A stretch of 64,000 bases of DNA from Halobacteroides halobius DSM 5150 (GTDB taxonomy: Bacteria; Bacillota; Halanaerobiia; Halobacteroidales; Halobacteroidaceae). The notes beneath the pieces are model-generated. The model saw nothing but the letters and a program-made list of their open reading frames with translations. It was not told the DNA's origin and did not search any database. The stretch is from the NCBI RefSeq assembly GCF_000328625.1, contig NC_019978.1:1116001-1180000 (forward strand), written 5' to 3'. This document shows, one piece after another, positions 35,466-43,760 of this stretch. Numbering within the stretch: position 1 is the first letter of the stretch; each line of letters starts with the position of its first letter. A program made the position numbers and the translations under genes.

Positions 35466-36374
35466 ATGAAGGCCAATTTAATAAATAAAATAAATAAATT
35501 AAAAGAAGAACAAAATGCAATTATATTAGCTCATAATTATCAAATAAATGAAGTGCAAGCAATAGCTGATTATACAGGTGATTCTTTAGGATTAAGTAGA
35601 ACAGCTGCTCAAACTGATGCTGAGGTAATTGTTTTTGCTGGGGTAGATTTTATGGCAGAAAGTGCTGCAATTTTAGCTCCTCATAAGAAGGTATTATTAC
35701 CAGAAAGAAATGCTGCTTGTCCAATGGCTGAGATGATTACTGTAAAAGAATTAAGAAAGAAAAAGAAGCAATATCCTAAAGCAGCTGTGGTATGTTATGT
35801 AAATTCTTCAGCAGCAGTTAAAGCTGAAAGTGATATTTGCTGTACATCTTCTAATGCAGTAGAGATTGTAGAAGCAATTGATAAAGAGCAGATTTTATTT
35901 GTCCCAGACCAAAACTTAGGTCAGTATGTAGCAGATAGGACCACTAAGGAAGTGATTTTATGGGATGGCTATTGTAGAACCCATCATCGAGTAAGACCTA
36001 AGGATATAACAGAAGTTAAGAATGCTCATCCCCAAGTTAAGATTATTGTCCATCCTGAATGTAAACCAGAAGTGGTTAAGTTAGCTGATTATGTAGGTAG
36101 TACTGCTCAAATTTTGGAGTTTGCTAAAGAATCTAATGATGAAAAAATCATTGTAGGGACTGAAATGGGGATCTTATATAATCTTAAGCAAAATAATCCT
36201 GATAAAGATTTTTATTTATTAACCAAAGCATTAATCTGTCAAAATATGAAGATGACTTCTCTTAAGGATATAGTTTGTGCATTAGAGGAGATGAAATATC
36301 AAATAACTGTAGATGATGAGATTAGATTGAAGGCTCAGTCAGCATTAGATAAAATGTTGGAACTTAGTAATTAG
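35466..36374 (+). CDS. nadA: Quinolinate synthase NadA
   Basis: The 302-aa enzyme condenses iminoaspartate with dihydroxyacetone phosphate to quinolinate using a [4Fe-4S] cluster. Cluster cysteines are visible at Cys85 in RNAACPMAE, in the CCTSSNAV region or HPECKPEVV, and in KALICQNMKMTSL. N-terminal ILAHNYQINEVQAIADYTGDSL and VFAGVDFMAESA are the family signatures. ATG at 35466 follows AAGGAGGCACACAG. First gene of nadABC; nadB starts 13 bases later. Confidence 0.96.
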   Translation: MKANLINKINKLKEEQNAIILAHNYQINEVQAIADYTGDSLGLSRTAAQTDAEVIVFAGVDFMAESAAILAPHKKVLLPERNAACPMAEMITVKELRKKKKQYPKAAVVCYVNSSAAVKAESDICCTSSNAVEIVEAIDKEQILFVPDQNLGQYVADRTTKEVILWDGYCRTHHRVRPKDITEVKNAHPQVKIIVHPECKPEVVKLADYVGSTAQILEFAKESNDEKIIVGTEMGILYNLKQNNPDKDFYLLTKALICQNMKMTSLKDIVCALEEMKYQITVDDEIRLKAQSALDKMLELSN

Positions 36375-36387
36375 TGGAGGGGAAATA

Positions 36388-38001
36388 ATGATTCCACGAT
36401 ATCTAGTTAATTTTAATTTAGATAATATAAAGAAAGTAGAGACAGATTTTATAGTTGTAGGGACTGGAATAGCTGGTCTAGTTAGTGCTTTAGAGTTATC
36501 ATCTAAAGGAGAAGTAATGTTATTTACTAAGGGTGATTTAAAAGATTGTAATACAGAAAAAGCACAAGGTGGAATTGCAGCTGCGATTAGTAATTATGAT
36601 ACTGTTAAGTTACATATTGCTGATACATTGCAAGCAGGAGCAGGATTATGTAATCCTAAAGCAGTTAAAGAGCTAGTAACCACAGGAAGAAAAGAAGTTA
36701 AAGAATTAATTAGATCAGGTATGAAGTTTGATCAACAAGCTAAGGAACTGGCTTTAACTAAAGAAGGGGGACATAGTTGCAGAAGAGTTTTACACGCCGG
36801 AGGAGATGCAACGGGAAGAGAGTTAAGAAGTTTTTTAGCCCAAGAGGTCTTAGACCTTGCTAGAGTAAATATAAAAAGGGAAAGATTTGTAATTGATCTA
36901 TTAGTTACTGACGGAGAATGTTATGGGGCTTTAGTTTATGACCAACAAGAAGGATTAACTGCTTATTTAGCTCAAGCAGTTATTTTGGCTACTGGTGGTG
37001 CAGGACAATTATATCCAGCTACTTCTAATCCTAAAGGAGCTACTGGAGATGGAGTTGCTATGGCTTATCGGGCTGGAGCTGAGATGATGGATCTAGAATT
37101 TATTCAGTTTCATCCAACTACTTTACAGTTAGCAGAAGTACCTAATTTTTTAATTTCTGAAGCACTAAGGGGAGAAGGAGCTGTTTTAAGAGATCAATCA
37201 GGAACTCGTTTTATGTCCTACCATCATAAATTGGCTGAATTAGCTCCGCGAGATATTGTAGCTAGAGCTATTTATCAACAAATGCAACAAGATAGTAGTG
37301 ACCATGTTTATTTAGATGCCACAGAATTAGAATCTGGTTTTATTGAAGAAAGATTTCCTACTATTTATCAAACTTGTTTAGAGGCTGGTATTGATATTAC
37401 TAAAGAATATATTCCGGTTGCTCCAGCAGCTCATTATCTAATGGGGGGAATTAAGACTGATTCCAATGGTGAAACTAATTTAGCTAGACTTTTTGCTTGT
37501 GGTGAAACAGCTTGTGTAGGAGTGCATGGTGCTAATAGGTTAGCAAGTAATTCATTACTAGAAGGTTTAGTTTACGGAAGAAGAGCAGCTAAGCAAGCTA
37601 GTCAATATTTAAATAAAATGGTTGATTTAAAAGGTTTAGATTTTTCATTTCAGGCTCAACGAGAGACTAAAAATACAATAAAAGAAGTTAAAGCAGTTTT
37701 AAATAATATAATGATTGATAAAGTAGGGATAGTACGTAATAAAGAGGGACTAAAGCAAGCATCATCACAAATTAAGTTTTTGTTAACTAATCTTAATTAT
37801 AATTTGAGCTCTCCAGCTGATTGGGAAGTACAGAATTTACTTACTATAGCTCAATTAACAATTAAAGCTGCTTTGGTAAGACAAGAGAGTAGAGGCGCTC
37901 ATTATAGAGAGGATATTCCAGATAGTAGACGTGATTGGAAGAAGCATTCTGTTTTCAAGCGAGAACAAGAATGGGAGGAATGGGAACTTGAATTTAAATA
38001 A
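36388..38001 (+). CDS. nadB: L-aspartate oxidase NadB
   Basis: The 537-aa flavoprotein oxidises L-aspartate to iminoaspartate, the substrate of NadA. The FAD site is VVGTGIAGLVSALEL near residue 25; further motifs are EKAQGGIAAA, EGGHSCRRVLHAGGDATGRE, EFIQFHPTTL, SEALRGEGAVL and GANRLASNSLLEGLV. Anaerobes use fumarate or other acceptors instead of oxygen. ATG follows TGGAGGGGAAATA. nadC begins inside its last codons. Confidence 0.96.
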   Translation: MIPRYLVNFNLDNIKKVETDFIVVGTGIAGLVSALELSSKGEVMLFTKGDLKDCNTEKAQGGIAAAISNYDTVKLHIADTLQAGAGLCNPKAVKELVTTGRKEVKELIRSGMKFDQQAKELALTKEGGHSCRRVLHAGGDATGRELRSFLAQEVLDLARVNIKRERFVIDLLVTDGECYGALVYDQQEGLTAYLAQAVILATGGAGQLYPATSNPKGATGDGVAMAYRAGAEMMDLEFIQFHPTTLQLAEVPNFLISEALRGEGAVLRDQSGTRFMSYHHKLAELAPRDIVARAIYQQMQQDSSDHVYLDATELESGFIEERFPTIYQTCLEAGIDITKEYIPVAPAAHYLMGGIKTDSNGETNLARLFACGETACVGVHGANRLASNSLLEGLVYGRRAAKQASQYLNKMVDLKGLDFSFQAQRETKNTIKEVKAVLNNIMIDKVGIVRNKEGLKQASSQIKFLLTNLNYNLSSPADWEVQNLLTIAQLTIKAALVRQESRGAHYREDIPDSRRDWKKHSVFKREQEWEEWELEFK

Positions 38002-38830
38002 AAATAAAGTTATTAAGATAATTAAAGAAGCGTTGGCTGAAGATATAGGAACTGGTGATTTAACGACCCAAAGTACAATTAAAGATAATAAATTAGAAAC
38101 AGGAATTATTTTAGCTAAAGAAAATGGAGTAATTGCTGGATTAGAAGTAGCAAAGTTAGTATTTGACTGTCTTGATAATGATATAAAATTTGAAAAATTA
38201 GTCACTGAGGGGTCTAAAGTGAAGAGACAAACTCCTGTTGTTAAGGTAAGCGGGCCAATAGCTTCATTGTTAAGTGGTGAACGCTTGGCCCTTAATTTTT
38301 TGCAAAGAATGTCAGGAATAGCTACTAAAACTGCTAGATATGTAGAGTTAGTGGCTGATTATGATGTTAGAATTGTTGATACTAGAAAGACTACACCTAA
38401 TTTAAGAAGTTTAGAAAAGTATGCCGTAAGGATAGGAGGAGGATTTAATCACCGCAGTGGATTATATGATGCAGTAATGATTAAGGATAATCATATTCAA
38501 GCTGTGGGCAGTATTACTAAAGCTGTAAAGAGGGCTAGAGAAAATGTAGCTCACACAGTAAAAATTGAAGTAGAAACAGAAGACTTGGCCCAAGTTAAAG
38601 AAGCATTATCAGTTGGTGTAGATATTATTATGCTAGATAATATGTCTTCTCAGTTAATGGCCCAAGCAGTAGAGTTAATAGGAGAACAAGCTATTGTTGA
38701 GGCTTCAGGTGGTATTACTGCTGAGACAATTAGAGAAGTTGCTCAAACAGGAGCAGATGTTATTTCAGTTGGAGAGTTAACTCATACCATTGATTCATTA
38801 GATATTAGTCTGGATATAAAGGAGGATTAA
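37988..38830 (+). CDS. nadC: Nicotinate-nucleotide pyrophosphorylase (carboxylating) NadC
   Basis: The 280-aa enzyme turns quinolinate and PRPP into nicotinate mononucleotide. It has EALAEDIGTGDLTTQ, ERLALNFLQRMSGIAT, VDTRKTTPNLRSLEKYAVRIGGGFNHR, KDNHI, and EASGGI. I choose TTG at 37988 because GGGAGG sits 9 bases upstream and the protein then starts MNLNKNKVIK, right before the conserved domain; the frame is open further upstream to 37931 but without a Shine-Dalgarno. The start overlaps the nadB stop by 14 bases, giving translational coupling. Confidence 0.93.
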   Translation: MNLNKNKVIKIIKEALAEDIGTGDLTTQSTIKDNKLETGIILAKENGVIAGLEVAKLVFDCLDNDIKFEKLVTEGSKVKRQTPVVKVSGPIASLLSGERLALNFLQRMSGIATKTARYVELVADYDVRIVDTRKTTPNLRSLEKYAVRIGGGFNHRSGLYDAVMIKDNHIQAVGSITKAVKRARENVAHTVKIEVETEDLAQVKEALSVGVDIIMLDNMSSQLMAQAVELIGEQAIVEASGGITAETIREVAQTGADVISVGELTHTIDSLDISLDIKED

Positions 38831-38831
38831 T

Positions 38832-39842
38832 ATGGCAGCAGTTAAAGAGTTTTTAGCTAATAAAAATATTAAATTATCTTTAGAGAGATACGGAATTCAG
38901 GCTTTAGGGGCTATGGCAAAAGGATTATTTGCTTCATTAATTGTAGGATTGATTTTAAAAGTATTAGGACAGAGGTTAGATATACCATTATTAGTGGACT
39001 TTAGTAAGACAGCAATGGATATGATGGGGCCAGCGATTGGGGTTGCAGTAGCATATGGCTTAAAAGCACCACCTTTAGTTATTTTTACTTCAGTGGTAAC
39101 AGGAGCGGCTGGAGCTCAATTAGGTGGACCAGTGGGGGCTTTTTTAGCAGCAGTGATTGGAACTGAATGTGGAAAATTAATTTCTAAAGAAACAAAATTA
39201 GATATTGTTTTGACCCCTAGTGTAGTAATTATTACGGGGTTATTGATGGCTAAATTTGTTGGCCCGGGGATTGACCAATTTATGAAAAGTTTAGGGCAGT
39301 TAATTATGACAGCTACTAGATTACAACCAATCCCGATGGGGATTTTAGTTGCTACTCTAATGGGGATGGCTCTAACTTTACCAATTAGTAGTGCAGCAAT
39401 TGGTTTAATGTTGAGTTTAAGTGGTTTAGCTGCTGGAGCTGCAACAGTAGGATGTAGTGCTCAGATGATTGGATTTGCAGTTATGAGTTATCGAGAAAAT
39501 GGTTTTGGGGGATTAATTAGTCAAGGATTAGGGACTTCAATGTTACAGGTACCTAATATTATAAAAAACCCATATATTTGGGTGCCACCAACTTTAAGTG
39601 GGGCTATTTTAGGACCAATAGCAACAACAATTATCCCTCTTAAAAATATCCCAATTGGTTCTGGAATGGGTACAGCTGGCTTGGTGGGGCAATTTGGAAC
39701 TATTGAAGCTATGGGTATGGGAGCGCTTGGCCCGGTTATCTTACTTCATTTTATTTTACCTGCTCTGTTAACTTTGATTATTGCCAAGTTGATGCGTAAG
39801 CAAGGATTAATTAAAGAGAGAGATTTAAAACTAAATTTATAA
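38832..39842 (+). CDS. Stand-alone PTS EIIC-like membrane protein in the nad operon
   Basis: The 336-aa protein is hydrophobic along its length with about eight to ten helices and many glycine-rich turns (AAGAQLGGPVGAFLAAVIGTECGK, GMALTLPISSAAIGLML, GTAGLVGQFG). It fits the PTS_EIIC_2 family, which usually occurs without EIIA/EIIB partners. It starts one base after the nadC stop, with AAAGGAGGATTAAT inside nadC, so it is a member of the nad operon. Family naming implies sugar transport, but the context suggests a role linked to NAD precursors; that is inference. A terminator follows. Confidence 0.78.
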   Translation: MAAVKEFLANKNIKLSLERYGIQALGAMAKGLFASLIVGLILKVLGQRLDIPLLVDFSKTAMDMMGPAIGVAVAYGLKAPPLVIFTSVVTGAAGAQLGGPVGAFLAAVIGTECGKLISKETKLDIVLTPSVVIITGLLMAKFVGPGIDQFMKSLGQLIMTATRLQPIPMGILVATLMGMALTLPISSAAIGLMLSLSGLAAGAATVGCSAQMIGFAVMSYRENGFGGLISQGLGTSMLQVPNIIKNPYIWVPPTLSGAILGPIATTIIPLKNIPIGSGMGTAGLVGQFGTIEAMGMGALGPVILLHFILPALLTLIIAKLMRKQGLIKERDLKLNL

Positions 39843-39850
39843 AAGATTAG

Positions 39851-39886
39851 AGGTTAGTCTGCTTAAAAGTAGGCTGACCTTTTTTA
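39851..39886 (+). terminator. Terminator of the nad operon
   Basis: AGGTTAGTCTGC (39851-39862) pairs with GTAGGCTGACCT (39869-39880) and is followed by six T's. Confidence 0.82.
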
Positions 39887-40064
39887 TTTATTGGCAATAT
39901 ATTTTTTATACATAAATGAATAATATTTCTGAAGAAAATAATACTAATTATAAGAAGTTATTGATTTATTAAATATTAATATTTAGTAATAGTATTGATT
40001 TTAAAGCCATATAATATGCATGGTGGTTATAAATTCAATGTGTAATAGTTTTAGGGGGATGATA

Positions 40065-41351
40065 ATGAAAAATTTAGCATTAATTTTAGCTGGGGGAAGA
40101 GGAACTAGATTGGATATTTTATCTGAACATCGGGCCAAACCAAGTGTACCATTTGCAGGAAAATTTAGACTTGTTGATTTTGCCTTAAGTAATTGTGTTA
40201 ATTCTGGGATTTATAATATTGGTGTATTGACTCAGTACTTACCTATGTCTCTAAACAAACATATCGGAATAGGAAAACCTTGGGATCTTGACCGTAAGAT
40301 GGGTGGCGTAACTTTATTACAACCTTGTATAAGAAAGAATAAACAAGGGGCTTGGTATCAAGGAACTGCTCATGCTGTTTATCAAAATATTAATTTTATT
40401 AAGCAACACAATCCCGATAATGTTGTTATTTTATCTGGAGATCATGTTTATAAGATGGATTATAGCGAAATGATTGCTAAACATGAACAAAACGGAGCTG
40501 ATTTGACAATTGCAGCTCAACGAGTACCTCATGAAGAAGCATCTAGATTTGGAATTTTAGAACCAAATGAAGAGATGCAGATAGTAGATTTTAAAGAAAA
40601 GCCAGCAGATCCACCTAGTAACTTAGCATCAATGGGCATTTATGTATTTAAAACTGAGGCTTTATTAGAAGTATTAGAGAAGTATTGTACTCAAGAAAGC
40701 TCTGATTTTGGTCATCATATTATTCCACCAATGATAGAAAACAACCAAGTTTATTCCTATGAATTTGAAGGTTACTGGAAGGATGTAGGAACATTAGAAT
40801 CATTTTGGGAGGCCAATTTAGCTCTAACTGGTCCACTACCTGAATTTAATTTGTATGATGATAATTGGAAATTACATACAAAAAGTAAAGAAAAGCCACC
40901 TGCTAAATTTGGTAATAAATCTAGAGTAACCCAGAGTATAGTGGCTAATGGCTCAATTATTAATGGTGAAGTAGAGAATTCTGTAATCTCACCAGGGGTA
41001 TTTATTGAAGCAGGGGCAGTAGTTAGAGATTCCATAATCTTTAGTAATACAAGAGTTAAAAAGAATGCAATTATATCTAAGGCAATTATTGATAAGCGGG
41101 TAATAATTGGTGCTAATTGCCATATAGGGTTTGGTACTAATGAAATACCTAATCATCAAAAACCTAATCTGCTTAATAATGGTTTAACAGTAATAGCTAA
41201 AAGAGCTAAGATATCTGCTAATACGCAGATTGGAAGAAATTGTAGGATATTCTCTTATGTTACAGATGAAAACTTTAAGAGTGGAATTATACCTAGCGGT
41301 AGTACTGTTACTCAACTGACAACTAAAGATTTAGTTAGCCTAGCTGAGTGA
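40065..41351 (+). CDS. glgC: Glucose-1-phosphate adenylyltransferase (first copy)
   Basis: The 428-aa protein makes ADP-glucose from glucose-1-phosphate and ATP. The nucleotidyltransferase domain has LALILAGGRGTRLD, RAKPSVPFAGKFRLVDF, WYQGTAHAV, LSGDHVYKMDY and GYWKDVGTLESF; the C-terminal half is a left-handed beta-helix (ISPGVFIEAGAVVRDS). Catalytic and allosteric positions look intact. ATG at 40065 is chosen because TAGGGGGATGATA precedes it; an in-frame upstream GTG at 40020 lacks this. A second, closely similar copy follows after 116 bases. I see no clear terminator between them. Confidence 0.95.
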   Translation: MKNLALILAGGRGTRLDILSEHRAKPSVPFAGKFRLVDFALSNCVNSGIYNIGVLTQYLPMSLNKHIGIGKPWDLDRKMGGVTLLQPCIRKNKQGAWYQGTAHAVYQNINFIKQHNPDNVVILSGDHVYKMDYSEMIAKHEQNGADLTIAAQRVPHEEASRFGILEPNEEMQIVDFKEKPADPPSNLASMGIYVFKTEALLEVLEKYCTQESSDFGHHIIPPMIENNQVYSYEFEGYWKDVGTLESFWEANLALTGPLPEFNLYDDNWKLHTKSKEKPPAKFGNKSRVTQSIVANGSIINGEVENSVISPGVFIEAGAVVRDSIIFSNTRVKKNAIISKAIIDKRVIIGANCHIGFGTNEIPNHQKPNLLNNGLTVIAKRAKISANTQIGRNCRIFSYVTDENFKSGIIPSGSTVTQLTTKDLVSLAE

Positions 41352-41467
41352 TTTTTTGAATTAATTTACATTTTATCAATTATATTCTTGAAATTAAAGA
41401 GAATCTACCTTAAAATAGAAAATGTAATGGAAAATAATTACATATAAAATATGGGGGCGGATAATTT

Positions 41468-42772
41468 ATGAGAAATTTAGCATTGATTTTAGCAGGAGGA
41501 AGAGGAACTCGGTTAGATGTATTATCTGAACATCGGGCTAAACCAAGTGTACCATTTGCAGGAAAGTTTAGGTTGATTGATTTTGCATTGAGTAATTGTG
41601 TTAATTCGGGCATTTATGATATTGGAGTATTAACACAGTACTTACCTATGTCATTAAATGAACATATTGGGATAGGAAAACCATGGGATCTTGATCGAAG
41701 AATAGGTGGTATAACATTACTACAGCCATATACGGGTAAGAGCAAAAAAGGCGGTTGGTATCAGGGAACTGCTCATGCTGTTTATCAAAATATTAATTTT
41801 ATCAAGCAACACAATCCAGACAATGTTGTTATCTTATCTGGAGATCATGTTTATAAGATGGATTATAGTCATATGATAGCTAAACATGAACAAAGCGGAG
41901 CTGATTTAACAATTGCAGCTCAACGAGTACCTTATGAAGAAGCATCTAGATTTGGAATTTTAGAACCGGATGAAGAGATGCAGGTAGTAGATTTTAAAGA
42001 AAAACCAGAGAACCCACCTAGTAATTTAGCATCAATGGGGATTTATGTCTTCAAGACTGAGGCTTTATTAGAAGTATTAGAAGAGGATTGTACGCAAGAA
42101 AGTTCTGATTTTGGCCATCATATTATTCCACCAATGATAGAAAATGATCAAGTTTATTCTTATGAGTTTGAAGGCTACTGGAAGGATGTAGGAACATTAG
42201 AATCATTTTGGAAGACAAATCTTTCTTTAGCAAGTTCAGTGCCAGAATTAAATTTGTATGATGAGGGATGGAAGTTACATACTAGAAGTAAAGAACAACC
42301 ACCGGTGAAGTTTGGAGCTAAGGGTAATGCCGTAGGAAGCATAGTTTCTAATGGTTCAATCATTAATGGGAAAGTAGAAAACTCTGTAATTGCTCCAGGA
42401 GTATTCATTGAAGAAGGTGCAGTAGTTAGAGATTCAATTATTTTTAATAATACGATAATAAAAAAAGACTCTATTGTTTGCAAGTCGATTATTGATAAGC
42501 GGGTAGTAGTTGGTTCTAACTGTCATATTGGCTTTGGTAATGATCTGACCCCTAATCATAAAAAACCACAATTACTTAACAATGGTTTGAATGTAATAGC
42601 TAAAGGAGCAGAAATACCAGCCAATACTCAAGTTGGTCGTAATTGTAGAATTTTCTCTTATGTTACAGAGGAAGATTTTGAAAGTCAAATCATTCCTAGT
42701 GGTAATACAGTTGCTAAACAGAGTGCTTTTGTTAATACTTCTAATGATGAGGTAGCAGTTACTAACGAGTAA
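41468..42772 (+). CDS. glgC: Glucose-1-phosphate adenylyltransferase (second copy)
   Basis: The 434-aa protein is a tandem paralogue of the gene before it. The same motifs are present (AGGRGTRLD, AKPSVPFAGKFRLIDF, WYQGTAHAV, LSGDHVYKMDY, YWKDVGTLESF), with differences concentrated in the beta-helix half and a longer acidic C-terminus (VNTSNDEVAVTNE). Both copies look catalytically complete, so this is not an obvious inactive GlgD, though hetero-oligomers with different regulation are likely. ATG follows GGGGGCGGATAATTT. It would feed the glgA operon at 27-33.5 kb. Confidence 0.93.
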   Translation: MRNLALILAGGRGTRLDVLSEHRAKPSVPFAGKFRLIDFALSNCVNSGIYDIGVLTQYLPMSLNEHIGIGKPWDLDRRIGGITLLQPYTGKSKKGGWYQGTAHAVYQNINFIKQHNPDNVVILSGDHVYKMDYSHMIAKHEQSGADLTIAAQRVPYEEASRFGILEPDEEMQVVDFKEKPENPPSNLASMGIYVFKTEALLEVLEEDCTQESSDFGHHIIPPMIENDQVYSYEFEGYWKDVGTLESFWKTNLSLASSVPELNLYDEGWKLHTRSKEQPPVKFGAKGNAVGSIVSNGSIINGKVENSVIAPGVFIEEGAVVRDSIIFNNTIIKKDSIVCKSIIDKRVVVGSNCHIGFGNDLTPNHKKPQLLNNGLNVIAKGAEIPANTQVGRNCRIFSYVTEEDFESQIIPSGNTVAKQSAFVNTSNDEVAVTNE

Positions 42773-42868
42773 TAATTTAATGTATCCCCAGATTAATATG
42801 TAAAAAATTTCTTTCACACTTTTGAGCTTAAGTCATATTATATAGTGAATTGAAAGGGGGGATACATA

Positions 42869-42970
42869 ATGGGTGACTACGGTGCAGGAAACAATAATAT
42901 GCTTTTAATTATTTTACTTGTGATAATTCTTTTAGGTGGAGACCTAGGTATGGGCGGAGGACAATATTAA
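42869..42970 (+). CDS. Tiny single-helix membrane protein
   Basis: The 33-aa product has MGDYGAGNNN, one hydrophobic helix (MLLIILLVIILL) and a Gly-rich tail GGDLGMGGGQY. AAAGGGGGG lies 8 bases before the ATG and a strong palindromic terminator follows. Size, Gly/Tyr-rich ends and one helix recall YjcZ/SscA-like small spore-coat or membrane proteins, but identity is low. Upstream, CATATTATA at 42834-42842 could be a sporulation-sigma -10 element; this is speculative. Confidence 0.65.
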   Translation: MGDYGAGNNNMLLIILLVIILLGGDLGMGGGQY

Positions 42971-42985
42971 ACTATAAAACTTAGC

Positions 42986-43025
42986 AAAAGAGCCAGAAGG
43001 AATATTCCTTCTGGCTCTTTTGTAA
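42986..43025. terminator. Strong palindromic terminator after the 33-aa gene
   Basis: Bases 42986-43021 are a perfect 36-base palindrome (arms AAAAGAGCCAGAAGGAAT and its complement) followed by T-rich sequence. It may also stop the convergent minus-strand gene ending at 43074. Confidence 0.88.
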
Positions 43026-43073
43026 TTATAATTTATCAAACTTGATAGCCTCTAAAATTAATATATAGTGTGA

Positions 43074-43625
43074 TTAAAATAAAGTTAAATGAATAGCTGC
43101 TAATAAAGCCCCAAGTAGATCAGCAATAAGGTCTAAGTTTGTATCAATTAGACTAAATTGAAATGGGATCTTAGGTTTTAGTACAATATCGAGTAGGTAT
43201 TCAATAATTTCAAAACAGGCACCTAGACTGGTACCTAAAGAAATAAGAAAGATAAAATTATAACTTTGAGAAGATGATTTATTAATTGTTTCAGTTATTA
43301 GTGAATAGAAAAAAAGAGTAAAGGTATAGATCCCAAAAATATGTAATAGAAAATCAAAATAAGATAATTTAATGTATAGTTGAAGATATTTGCCTAAAAA
43401 GTTATGAGCTAAGATAGCTAAAATTATTAGACTACGAATATAATTACCTAAGTATAAATTATATTTTATTTCTATAACGGTGTAGGTTACAAAAAAAGTA
43501 GTAGTAGAGATTACACTACCGATGTAGTGGTACTTATTATTTTTAATTAAAGCAGTTAGGATAGTAAACTGTATAATTAAAAATGAGATAATAAGTATGA
43601 TTCTTACTTTTTTATTGTTAGACAA
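43074..43625 (-). CDS. Integral membrane protein, YjdF/DUF2238-like
   Basis: The 183-aa protein has five or six hydrophobic helices and the acidic signature spacing of the DUF2238/YjdF group: SYFDFLLHIFG, LGACFEIIEYLLD and IDTNLDLIADLLGALLAA. Function is unknown. The start is TTG at 43625 with GAGGAGGT 8 bases upstream on the minus strand. It is convergent with the 33-aa gene and divergent from the aspartate decarboxylase gene. Confidence 0.7.
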   Translation of the reverse strand: MSNNKKVRIILIISFLIIQFTILTALIKNNKYHYIGSVISTTTFFVTYTVIEIKYNLYLGNYIRSLIILAILAHNFLGKYLQLYIKLSYFDFLLHIFGIYTFTLFFYSLITETINKSSSQSYNFIFLISLGTSLGACFEIIEYLLDIVLKPKIPFQFSLIDTNLDLIADLLGALLAAIHLTLF

Positions 43626-43760
43626 TTTAAAACCTCCTCATTAATATTTAATATAACCTGATAGTTATGTACTTATTAATAGTTAACTAATAATTGCCAA
43701 AGATAACTATAAATAAATCTGTATTAAAGTTGGATATAATAGATATGAAGGAGGTATTTT

